DNA of 64,000 nucleotides from Bryobacterales bacterium (GTDB lineage: Bacteria > Acidobacteriota > Terriglobia > Bryobacterales > Bryobacteraceae). The stretch spans positions 186,001 to 250,000 of the forward strand of contig JADZBH010000005.1 of the NCBI GenBank assembly GCA_020852175.1, in the 5' to 3' direction. Both the position numbers and the translations under genes were made by a program. Under the pieces are notes generated by a model. The model was not told the origin of the DNA. It was given only the letters and a program-made list of their open reading frames with translations, and did no database searches. The first letter of the stretch is position 1. Each line of letters opens with the position of its first letter. Shown here in pieces: positions 29,899-37,754 of this stretch.

Positions 29899-29902
29899 CC
29901 CG

Positions 29903-30229
29903 ATGCCTCTCTTGCCCGTTCCGGCGGCCGTTCCGCTTTCCTACTATCTGATTTTGAGCGCCGTGCTGTTCGCGCTGGGCGTTGCCGGCTTCCTGTTCCG
30001 CCGCAGCCTGATCACGGTGTTCATGAGCATTGAGCTGATGTTGAATGCCGTGAATCTCACCTTCGTGGCGTTCTCTTACCAGCACAGGCAGGTGGATGGC
30101 CACCTGTTCACATTTTTCGTGATGGTGGTGGCCGCCGCCGAAGCCGCGGTCGGCCTGGCCATCATCCTCACCGTGTACAAGAATCGCGGCACGCTCGCCG
30201 TCGATGAGATCGACTCGCTGAAACTCTAA
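29903..30229 (+). CDS. nuoK: NADH-quinone oxidoreductase subunit K
   Basis: Small membrane subunit related to MrpC antiporter subunits. It has 108 residues with three helices. The conserved glutamates of the proton path are in SIELMLNAVNL (near residue 42) and MVVAAAEAAVGLAI (near residue 78). Six bases separate it from nuoL. Confidence 0.95.
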   Translation: MPLLPVPAAVPLSYYLILSAVLFALGVAGFLFRRSLITVFMSIELMLNAVNLTFVAFSYQHRQVDGHLFTFFVMVVAAAEAAVGLAIILTVYKNRGTLAVDEIDSLKL

Positions 30230-30235
30230 ACTCCG

Positions 30236-32101
30236 ATGCACCATCTTTGGCTCATCCCGTTTTTCCCGCTCGCCGGTTTCCTTGTGAACGGCCTCTTCGG
30301 CAAGCGCCTGTCCAAGGGCGCGGTCGGCATGGTGGCCATCGGCAGCGTGGTGTTGTCTTTCCTTTGGGCGCTGAAGGCGCTGTTCGGCCTGGCGCCGCTT
30401 GAAACCGCCCACGTGGAACGCTACTTCACCTGGATCCAGTCCGGCTCGCTGGTCATTCCCTATGAACTGGCTGTGGACCGCCTGACGGCGATCATGCTGA
30501 TGGTCGTCACCGGCATCGGTTCGCTCATTCACATTTACGCCACCGGGTACATGCACGAGGAGGAGGGGTTTTACCGTTTCTTCGCGTATCTCAACCTTTT
30601 CATGTTCTTCATGCTCACGCTGGTGCTGGCCAACAACTATCTGTTGTTGTTCGTCGGCTGGGAAGGCGTGGGCCTGTGCAGCTACCTGCTGATCGGCTTT
30701 TACTTCCTGAAACACTCGGCCTCGACGGCGGGCAACAAGGCCTTCATCGTGAACCGCATCGGCGATGCCGGCTACGCGGTGGCGGTCTTCCTCATTTTTC
30801 TGACGTTCGGCACGCTTGATTTTCCCAAGGTGATGGAAGCGGCCAAGGCGTTGCCGGTGGAAACCTCAGCGGGCATCCTCACAGGCATTTGCCTGCTTCT
30901 TCTGGTGGGCGCCACGGGCAAATCGGCGCAGGTACCTCTTTATGTCTGGCTGCCGGACGCCATGGAAGGCCCGACGCCGGTTTCGGCGCTGATCCACGCG
31001 GCGACGATGGTGACGGCGGGCGTCTACATGGTGACACGCTCGGCAGCGTTGTTCCTCCATGCGCCTATCGCCATGGAAACGGTGGCGTGGATCGGCCTGG
31101 CCACGGCGGTCATGGCGGCAACCATCGGCATCACGCAATACGACATCAAGAAAGTGTACGCCTACTCGACCGTTTCGCAGCTAGGGTACATGTTCCTGGC
31201 TCTGGGAGTGGGCGCCTTTTCGGCGGGCATCTGGCACGTCGTGACGCATGCCTTTTTCAAGGCCCTGCTCTTCCTGGGCGCGGGCAGCGTGATTCACGCC
31301 CTGCACCACGAACAGGACATGCGCCACATGGGCGGGTTGCGGAAAAAAATCCCCATTACGTTCGCCGTACTCACCTGTGCGTGGCTGGCCATCTCCGGCG
31401 TGCCTTTTACGTCGGGCTGGTATTCGAAGGAAGCGATTCTTGGCGCCGTGCACCATCATTCTCCGCTCATGTACTGGATCGGGGTGGCTACCGCCGCCGT
31501 GACAGCCTTCTATGTATCCCGCTCGATGTTCATGACCTTCTGGGGTGAGTACCGGGGCCACGCCCATCCGCACGAATCCCCCCCGGTGATGTGGCTGCCG
31601 CTAGCCGCGCTGGCGGTTCTGTCGCTGGCCGGTGGCGCGCTCTTCAACGTGCCGCACATTCTGGAACCGATGTTCCCGCAAGGCCACGGTGAGCACGACT
31701 TCATGCTGGAGGTGATCGGGTCCAGCGCGGGGCTTCTCGGCATTGGCCTTGCCTATGTGATGTATGTGGCGAACCCCGGACTGCCCGCTTCCATTGCTAC
31801 GTCGCTCGGAGGAGTTTACAGGTTGGTTTATAACAAATACTACGTGGACGAGGCGTACGATGCCGCCGTGGTGAGGCCGATCGTGAACGGCTCGCGCACT
31901 GGATTGTGGCAGTTCACCGATGTCTGGTTGATCGACGGCATGGTGAATGGCGCTGGCAGCCTTGCCCGCTGGCTGGGCGGCGGCCTGCGCATGCTCCAAT
32001 CGGGCAACATCCGCGCTTACGCCGCCTGGGTGGTTGCCGGAGCGGTCATCTTCATCATCGCGGCTGGAGCGATTGCCGGTTCGCAAGGAGGCCTCCGGTG
32101 A
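30236..32101 (+). CDS. nuoL: NADH-quinone oxidoreductase subunit L
   Basis: The distal antiporter-like proton pump of the membrane arm, with the long lateral helix typical of NuoL. It has 621 residues. The conserved LFVGWEGVGLCSYLLIGF (helix 5 glutamate) and GKSAQVPLYVWLPDAMEGPTPVSALIHAATMV are present, as is the lysine/histidine-bearing VTHAFFKALLFLGAGSVIH. Its TGA overlaps the GTG of nuoM. AAGGAGG near its end (32085-32091) is the nuoM ribosome-binding site. Confidence 0.97.
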   Translation: MHHLWLIPFFPLAGFLVNGLFGKRLSKGAVGMVAIGSVVLSFLWALKALFGLAPLETAHVERYFTWIQSGSLVIPYELAVDRLTAIMLMVVTGIGSLIHIYATGYMHEEEGFYRFFAYLNLFMFFMLTLVLANNYLLLFVGWEGVGLCSYLLIGFYFLKHSASTAGNKAFIVNRIGDAGYAVAVFLIFLTFGTLDFPKVMEAAKALPVETSAGILTGICLLLLVGATGKSAQVPLYVWLPDAMEGPTPVSALIHAATMVTAGVYMVTRSAALFLHAPIAMETVAWIGLATAVMAATIGITQYDIKKVYAYSTVSQLGYMFLALGVGAFSAGIWHVVTHAFFKALLFLGAGSVIHALHHEQDMRHMGGLRKKIPITFAVLTCAWLAISGVPFTSGWYSKEAILGAVHHHSPLMYWIGVATAAVTAFYVSRSMFMTFWGEYRGHAHPHESPPVMWLPLAALAVLSLAGGALFNVPHILEPMFPQGHGEHDFMLEVIGSSAGLLGIGLAYVMYVANPGLPASIATSLGGVYRLVYNKYYVDEAYDAAVVRPIVNGSRTGLWQFTDVWLIDGMVNGAGSLARWLGGGLRMLQSGNIRAYAAWVVAGAVIFIIAAGAIAGSQGGLR

Positions 32102-33639
32102 CACTGCTCGATATTGTCCTGTTCCTGCCGCTGGCCGCATTTCTTGTGATTCTGGCCCTGCCGGGCGCGCTTTCGCGCACGCTGGCCCTGGCCACCTCCA
32201 CCGGCATCTTCGTCGTTTCGCTTGGACTGGCGGCGCAGGTGGCGGGTTCCCCCGGCGCCGGAGCATTGTTGGAAACCAACCGCATCTGGATCAGTTCCCC
32301 CGCCATCCGCTATCACGTTTCACTCGACGGACTCGGCCTGTGGCTCGTGTTGCTGTCCACCATACTGACGCCGCTGTGCGTGCTCGTCAGTTGGAACTAC
32401 ATCACGGACCGCGTGAAGGAATACTACGCCTTTCTGCTTCTGCTGGAATTCGGCGTCATCGGCGTATTCGTCTCGATGGATCTGTTCCTCTTCTATGTGT
32501 TCTGGGAAGTGACGCTGGTGCCGATGTACTTCCTGATCGGCATTTGGGGACATGACAGGCGCATCTACGCCACGGTGAAGTTCTTCCTGTATACGATGAC
32601 CGGATCGTTGCTGATGCTGGCCGCCATCCTTTACCTGTACAGCAAGGCGGGCACGTTCGACTACCCGACGATCCTGCAACTTCTCTCCAGCGGACGCCTG
32701 GAATTGACCGCCGCGGAACAGTTGCCGCTTTTCCTTGCCTTCTTCATCGCCTTCGCGATCAAGGTGCCGTTGTTCCCGCTGCACACCTGGCTGCCGGACG
32801 CGCACGTGGAAGCGCCCACCGCGGGTTCCGTGATGCTGGCCTCGGTGATGCTGAAGATGGGCACATACGGAATCGTCCGCTTCTGCCTTCCGATGTTCGG
32901 CAACGCCGCGCATCAATGCGCGCCGGTCATCAATATCCTGGCCATCATCGGAATCGTGTATGGAGCGTTGGTCGCCCTGGTGCAGCCGAACATGAAGAAG
33001 CTGGTCGCCTACTCCTCGGTGAGCCACCTTGGCTTCGTCGTGCTCGGCGTGTTCACCTTCACGCAGCAAGGTCTGGACGGCGCGGTCTACCAGATGTTGA
33101 ATCACGGCATCTCCACCGGTGCGCTCTTCATCCTGGTTGGCTTTCTCTACGAGCGACGCCATTCGCTGGAGATCAAGGCTTTCGGCGGCGTGGCCAACGT
33201 GGCGCCCGTGTTCAGCGTGGTGTTCATGATCACGACGCTGGCCAGCATCGGACTGCCGGCGCTGAATAACTTCGTAGGCGAATATCTTGTCCTACAGGGC
33301 GCGGCTTTGGTGAACTGGAAGTATGCGGCCTTCGCCGAGCTGGGCGTTATCTTTTCGGCGTGCTACATGCTGTGGCTCTATCAGAGGACCTTCCTGGGCG
33401 AAGCCGGTGAGCAGGTCCGCCATCACATCCATGACTTGAATGCGCGCGAACTGCTGGCCCTCGCGCCTCTTGTCGTACTCATGGTGTGGATGGGGACGGG
33501 CACCTCACTCTTCCTGAAGCCGATCACGGCCGTGAACGCGCGGATTCTGCAACAAACCAAACAGAACGTGGAGTACCAGGTAAAGGCTCCCACGCCACCC
33601 GCTCCGTCCGCCCGCGTGGAGGTGGCAGATGCCCGTTAA
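32098..33639 (+). CDS. nuoM: NADH-quinone oxidoreductase subunit M
   Basis: Antiporter-like proton-pumping subunit. The frame is open from 31906 inside nuoL, but GTG 32098 has AAGGAGG six bases upstream and gives the normal MTLLDIVLFLPL N-terminus and 513 residues. Motifs include FYVFWEVTLVPMYFLIGIWG, KVPLFPLHTWLPDAHVEAPTAGS and KKLVAYSSVSHLGFVVLG. A proline/alanine-rich tail of about 20 residues closes the protein. The last 11 bases overlap nuoN. Confidence 0.96.
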   Translation: MTLLDIVLFLPLAAFLVILALPGALSRTLALATSTGIFVVSLGLAAQVAGSPGAGALLETNRIWISSPAIRYHVSLDGLGLWLVLLSTILTPLCVLVSWNYITDRVKEYYAFLLLLEFGVIGVFVSMDLFLFYVFWEVTLVPMYFLIGIWGHDRRIYATVKFFLYTMTGSLLMLAAILYLYSKAGTFDYPTILQLLSSGRLELTAAEQLPLFLAFFIAFAIKVPLFPLHTWLPDAHVEAPTAGSVMLASVMLKMGTYGIVRFCLPMFGNAAHQCAPVINILAIIGIVYGALVALVQPNMKKLVAYSSVSHLGFVVLGVFTFTQQGLDGAVYQMLNHGISTGALFILVGFLYERRHSLEIKAFGGVANVAPVFSVVFMITTLASIGLPALNNFVGEYLVLQGAALVNWKYAAFAELGVIFSACYMLWLYQRTFLGEAGEQVRHHIHDLNARELLALAPLVVLMVWMGTGTSLFLKPITAVNARILQQTKQNVEYQVKAPTPPAPSARVEVADAR

Positions 33640-35098
33640 CTTCGTACCTCCCGCGACGGGCGAATACATCCGGGTGTTGCCGGAAATCGTGCTCACCATT
33701 GGCGGCACGATCCTGATGGTGGCCGAAGGTCTCGCAGGCGAACGCCATAGGAGAGGCATGGCTCCGCTCGCCCTCGTCTTCCTCCTGCTGGCGATGGGCG
33801 GCGCCGTCCTGGCCGGCATGAATCCCGGCCCGGCCTTCACCAATCTTCTGATCGTCGACGGCTACGCTACCTTCTTCCGTCTGCTGGTGCTCGTCGTGGG
33901 CGTGCTGAGCGTCCTGATCTCGGCCAGCTACCTGACGCGCGAAAACGCCGATTCGGCCGACTACTATTCGCTGATCCTGTTTTCGCTGTGCGGCCAGAGC
34001 CTGCTTGCTTCGGCCAATGAACTGATCATGGTCTTCATCGGATTGGAGATCAGCTCGATCGCCACCTATGTTCTGGCCGGGTTTCTGCGGAAGGACAAGC
34101 GCAATAACGAAGCGGCCATCAAGTACTTCCTGCTCGGCTCCTTCGCAACGGCCTTCCTGTTGTATGGCGTTGGCTGGATCTATGGGGTGACGGGAACCAC
34201 GAACCTGCAGGAGATTCACCGCTTCCTGAGCAGTCCAGAAAGCACTTATTCACCGCTGATGGTCGGCGCCTGCGCCGCCATGCTGTTTGTTGGATTCGCG
34301 TTCAAGATTTCGGCCGCCCCGTTTCAGGCGTGGGCGCCCGACGTGTATCAGGGCGCGCCCGCTCCGGTGAGCGCGTTCATGAGCGCCGCCCCCAAGGCGG
34401 CCGCGTTCGCCGTCTTCCTGCGCGTCTATTCGGTCGCATTCAGCGGCCTCACCGAGAGCTGGCAGCCGATTCTCTGGGCCTCGGCCCTGGCCACGATGGT
34501 CATTGGAAATTTCGCCGCCCTGCGCCAGAACAACATCAAGCGCATGCTCGCCTATTCGTCGGTCGCCAACGCGGGTTATGTGCTGGTCGCCGTCGTGGCG
34601 CACACGGAAACCGGCGTGGCCGCCGCCATGTTCTACCTGGCCGCCTATGCGCTGATGAACCTGGGCGCGTTCGCCATCGTCACGCACTATGTGAACAAGG
34701 GCGAACGTTATGTCGGCATCGACGACATGGCCGGCTTCGCCCGGAAACAGCCGTTCGCCGCGGCGCTGTTTACCTGGTTCCTGCTGTCGATGATCGGCGT
34801 GCCGCTTACCGGCGGATTCTTCGGCAAGTTCTACATCTTCAAATCGGCCATCGACTCGAACCTCATTTGGCTTACCGTGCTCGGCCTGCTGAATAGCGCC
34901 GTGGCTGCTTACTATTACCTGCGCGTCATCGTCGTGATGTACTTTCACGAACCGGGAGAGGCGGCGCTGGAAACGGCTTCGATTCCAGGCGGCATCCGCC
35001 TGGCCCTGATCGGGTCGGCGATCGGCGTATTCATTCTCGGCGTCTTTCCTTCGGCGGTGCTCGAATTCGCCAACCGCAGCGCCATGCTGGTCCGTTAG
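33629..35098 (+). CDS. nuoN: NADH-quinone oxidoreductase subunit N
   Basis: Third antiporter-like subunit, nearest the peripheral arm. It has 489 residues with about 14 helices. Visible motifs are LIMVFIGLEISSIATYVLAGF, KISAAPFQAWAPDVYQGAPAPV and NIKRMLAYSSVANAGYVLV. It overlaps nuoM by 11 bases and is the last nuo gene here; the hydrolase gene begins 10 bases after its stop and may be on the same transcript. Confidence 0.96.
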   Translation: MPVNFVPPATGEYIRVLPEIVLTIGGTILMVAEGLAGERHRRGMAPLALVFLLLAMGGAVLAGMNPGPAFTNLLIVDGYATFFRLLVLVVGVLSVLISASYLTRENADSADYYSLILFSLCGQSLLASANELIMVFIGLEISSIATYVLAGFLRKDKRNNEAAIKYFLLGSFATAFLLYGVGWIYGVTGTTNLQEIHRFLSSPESTYSPLMVGACAAMLFVGFAFKISAAPFQAWAPDVYQGAPAPVSAFMSAAPKAAAFAVFLRVYSVAFSGLTESWQPILWASALATMVIGNFAALRQNNIKRMLAYSSVANAGYVLVAVVAHTETGVAAAMFYLAAYALMNLGAFAIVTHYVNKGERYVGIDDMAGFARKQPFAAALFTWFLLSMIGVPLTGGFFGKFYIFKSAIDSNLIWLTVLGLLNSAVAAYYYLRVIVVMYFHEPGEAALETASIPGGIRLALIGSAIGVFILGVFPSAVLEFANRSAMLVR

Positions 35099-35108
35099 CT
35101 GACGCATC

Positions 35109-35789
35109 ATGGCCCGTTCCACACCGCCGATTGTGTTCCTGCACGGCTGGTGCGGTTCGCCGGCTTTCTGGCAACCGGTGACGCGGCTGCTGGAAGGGCG
35201 CTACACGGTCATCGTTCCACAACTTACACACGATGGTTCGCTGCCGGAGCTACCCGAGCGGTGTGTTGTCGCCGGACACAGCATGGGAGCAACCCTGGCC
35301 CGCCGTTTGTTGCGCCACCGTCCGGACGCCATCGCCGCGGCGGTTCTGGTGGATGGCCATCTGCCTAAGTTCCCGCCGGACCCGGCTCGCCGCGAAGCTT
35401 TCCTGGCGCCGTTTCGTACCGGGTTCGCAGAGGCAGCCAGCCGGTATATCGACACACTGGCCGGTCCGGCGACTCCTGGCTGGGTCAAAGAAAAAATGTT
35501 GGAAACGGCGGAGGGCGACGGCCTGCGGGCGCTGGAGTCGTTGAACGATTCCGATACCTGCGCCTGGTTTGGCACGGAAGACGATCGCGTGGACGTGCCG
35601 GTGTGGGCGCTCTGGGCCGAACCCAGCGTGATGGCGCGCGTGGGGGGCGAACACCGCGAATGGATGGAGAAATGGTGCCGCAAGTTGCACTACGAATGCT
35701 GGCCTGGAGCAAGCCACTTCCCCCATCTGGATGACCCGGAACGCTTCGCGGCGGGACTGCGCGAGTTTCTGGTGAGGGCTGGAATCTAG
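35109..35789 (+). CDS. alpha/beta-hydrolase fold protein
   Basis: The 226-residue cytoplasmic protein has the core of the hydrolase fold. HGWCG near residue 12 forms the oxyanion turn, GHSMG holds the nucleophile S58, and ASHFPHLDDPERFA near the C-terminus supplies the catalytic histidine. The strand VPVWALWAEPS before it is where the acid residue usually sits. The N-terminal length and HGW start resemble BioH-type carboxylesterases, but the evidence does not go beyond the superfamily. It lies 10 bases after nuoN. Confidence 0.8.
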   Translation: MARSTPPIVFLHGWCGSPAFWQPVTRLLEGRYTVIVPQLTHDGSLPELPERCVVAGHSMGATLARRLLRHRPDAIAAAVLVDGHLPKFPPDPARREAFLAPFRTGFAEAASRYIDTLAGPATPGWVKEKMLETAEGDGLRALESLNDSDTCAWFGTEDDRVDVPVWALWAEPSVMARVGGEHREWMEKWCRKLHYECWPGASHFPHLDDPERFAAGLREFLVRAGI

Positions 35790-35872
35790 CCGGTGGGATC
35801 GATGAGGCGTCCTGTCAACTCCTCGCGGCCTCGACCATCCATCCGCGACGGCGCGCGATACACTGTAAGGTC

Positions 35873-36508
35873 ATGAAGGCCGTGTTCTTTCTCCGTGCCG
35901 GGCTCCTGCCGGCGGCTCTTGCCGTGCTTCTCTCCGCCTGCGGAGGCACACCACCGCCCGCCGTCAAGAAGGAGCCGGCCAAAGCTCCCGAACCAGTCAC
36001 CGGTTTGAAGGCATTTTTTCAGATGTATAGCGCCGCGCGGCCCTGGGCCGCCGACCTGGTTCCCCTCGGCTGCCACAGCCAGGAGATGACCGGCATTCCC
36101 TCGGGCGAAGGTAAGTACCCTCTGTGGAACTGCACTTTTGTCTCGGAGTCCAGACGCCAGTCGAAAACCTATACCTATGCCGTGGCCAACGGCGATGGGG
36201 GCATCAACAAGGGCATTTACGGCCGGAACGAGGAGAGCTACTCCGGACCGCGCGGGAACCAGTCTCCCTTCCCGATGCAGGCGTTGAAGAAGGATACCGA
36301 CGAGGCGCTGAAGTTGGCGCTGGCCACCAAGGATGCCACCGAATATGTAAAGAAGAACCCGGACAAGCCAGTGTTCTTCATGCTCGAAAAGACGAAGGAG
36401 TTGCAGAACCCGGCCTGGCGCGTCGTATGGGGGACCAGCATCTCGACAAGCAACTTCTCCATCTATGTGGACGCCTCCACAGGCGACTACATCAAGACCA
36501 TGCGCTAG
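35873..36508 (+). CDS. putative lipoprotein of unknown function
   Basis: I do not recognise this family. The 211-residue product begins with a lipoprotein signal ending in the lipobox LSAC, so C23 would be lipidated. A proline/lysine-rich spacer follows, then a folded domain with two cysteines (GCHSQEM and WNCTF) that could form a disulfide. The C-terminal RVVWGTSISTSNFSIYVDASTGDYIKTMR looks like a PepSY-type beta-hairpin ending. A TACACT hexamer lies 11 bases before the ATG, and a terminator follows the stop. It is probably a single-gene unit facing the periplasm. Confidence 0.65.
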   Translation: MKAVFFLRAGLLPAALAVLLSACGGTPPPAVKKEPAKAPEPVTGLKAFFQMYSAARPWAADLVPLGCHSQEMTGIPSGEGKYPLWNCTFVSESRRQSKTYTYAVANGDGGINKGIYGRNEESYSGPRGNQSPFPMQALKKDTDEALKLALATKDATEYVKKNPDKPVFFMLEKTKELQNPAWRVVWGTSISTSNFSIYVDASTGDYIKTMR

Positions 36509-36517
36509 CTGGCGCGG

Positions 36518-36545
36518 CCGGGCGGGGGATCGTCCGGTTTTTGTT
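36518..36545 (+). terminator. intrinsic terminator after the lipoprotein gene
   Basis: CCGGGCG (36518-36524) pairs with CGTCCGG (36531-36537), with one G-U pair, around the loop GGGGAT. TTTTTGTT follows. It lies 10 bases after the stop codon. Confidence 0.75.
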
Positions 36546-36860
36546 CCAAGAACAGGAACCCGCTCGAAAGATCCTGGAACGCTCGCGTGAGGCGCTCCCG
36601 GCGGGAAGTACGCGGACCGATCGCTCCGGGGCGAAGGTATGCAGGGTGGCGGTAAACGCTCTGGAGTAAAGAAGATGGGCGAACCTGCCGAATTCTTAGG
36701 ATAGGATTGCGCGTCCAGGTTGGCGCGGGGCGGAGCTTTTCCCGCATCCCTGCCGGGCCGCGGATCGAATTCTCACGATGGCTCCGGCCGGGTGAGGGGT
36801 GAGTGGGCCAACCGGCCAGGAACCTCGCTTTGCGCTCGCCGTCCATACAATGGATAAGAC
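36546..36860. other. 315-base intergenic region before galU
   Basis: No convincing gene on either strand. GGCCGG (36786-36791) can pair with CCGGCC (36812-36817) to form a GC-rich hairpin. TACAAT lies 10 bases before the galU ATG but has no matching -35. The rest shows no repeat or RNA gene that I recognise. Confidence 0.5.
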
Positions 36861-37745
36861 ATGCATCCCAAGGTACGCAAAGCCGTTTTCCCCGCCGCGG
36901 GTCTGGGAACCCGTTTTCTTCCCGCCACCAAAGCGCAGCCCAAGGAGATGTTGCCGCTGGTGGACAAGCCCCTGATCCAGTACGGCGTGGAAGAGGCCAT
37001 CCAATCGAGCATTCAGAACATCATCATCGTCACCGGCCGGGGCAAAAGCTCCATCGAGGACCACTTCGACGTGAATTTCGAAATGGAACACCTCCTGGAG
37101 AGCAAGAAGAAAAAGGATCTGCTGAAGCTGGTGCGGGACATTTCGGACATGATCGACGTCTGCTATGTGCGCCAGAAGGAGGCGCTCGGGTTGGGGCATG
37201 CGGTTCTGCGCGCCAGTGAACTGGTGGGCCGCGAGCCGTTTGCCGTGGTTCTCTCCGACGACGTGATCGATGCCGAAATTCCCTGCCTGCGGCAGTTGTT
37301 GGATATTCACGAGTTCTTCGGGGCCTCCGTGGTGGCCCTGATGGAGGTGCCCACGGATCAGATCTCGGCGTATGGCGTGGTGGATGCCGAGCCGGTGGAT
37401 CACAATGGAGCGCGGGACCGTCTGTTCCGGATCCGCAACATGGTGGAGAAGCCGAAGGCGGACGAAGCACCATCGAATCTGGCGATTATCGGCCGTTACA
37501 TTCTTGTGCCGGAGATCTTCGACAGCATCAACGCGATTCCACCGGGAGCAGGTGGCGAGATTCAATTGACCGACGCCTTGAAGCACCTGTTGCGGAACCG
37601 TCCCATTTACGGCTACAAGTTCGAAGGCAAGCGCTACGATGCCGGCGATAAACTGGGCTTTTTAAAAGCTACTGTTGAATTTGCCCTGCGCCGGAACGAC
37701 TTGGGAGGTCCCTTCCGGGAGTATCTCAAGACGCTTAGCCTGTAG
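36861..37745 (+). CDS. galU: UTP--glucose-1-phosphate uridylyltransferase
   Basis: Makes UDP-glucose for cell-envelope and exopolysaccharide synthesis. The 294 residues match the bacterial family. The nucleotide-binding signature FPAAGLGTRFLPATKAQPKE starts near residue 10; QKEALGLGHAV, LSDDVI and VEKPK follow, and GEIQLTDAL with GKRYDAGDKLGFL closes the substrate site. The UxaE-like gene follows 9-15 bases later on the same strand, so galU may head a small carbohydrate operon. Confidence 0.96.
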   Translation: MHPKVRKAVFPAAGLGTRFLPATKAQPKEMLPLVDKPLIQYGVEEAIQSSIQNIIIVTGRGKSSIEDHFDVNFEMEHLLESKKKKDLLKLVRDISDMIDVCYVRQKEALGLGHAVLRASELVGREPFAVVLSDDVIDAEIPCLRQLLDIHEFFGASVVALMEVPTDQISAYGVVDAEPVDHNGARDRLFRIRNMVEKPKADEAPSNLAIIGRYILVPEIFDSINAIPPGAGGEIQLTDALKHLLRNRPIYGYKFEGKRYDAGDKLGFLKATVEFALRRNDLGGPFREYLKTLSL

Positions 37746-37754
37746 AGAGAGGTT

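Noticed and set aside
36124..36669. 181-codon plus-strand frame overlapping the lipoprotein gene
   Set aside because: Out of frame with a convincing lipoprotein; the part beyond that gene passes through a terminator and has no coding features.
36505..36846. 113-codon minus-strand frame filling the gap before galU
   Set aside because: It begins with ATG but has no ribosome-binding site, is rich in Arg and Pro, shows no motif, and covers the terminator of the lipoprotein gene.
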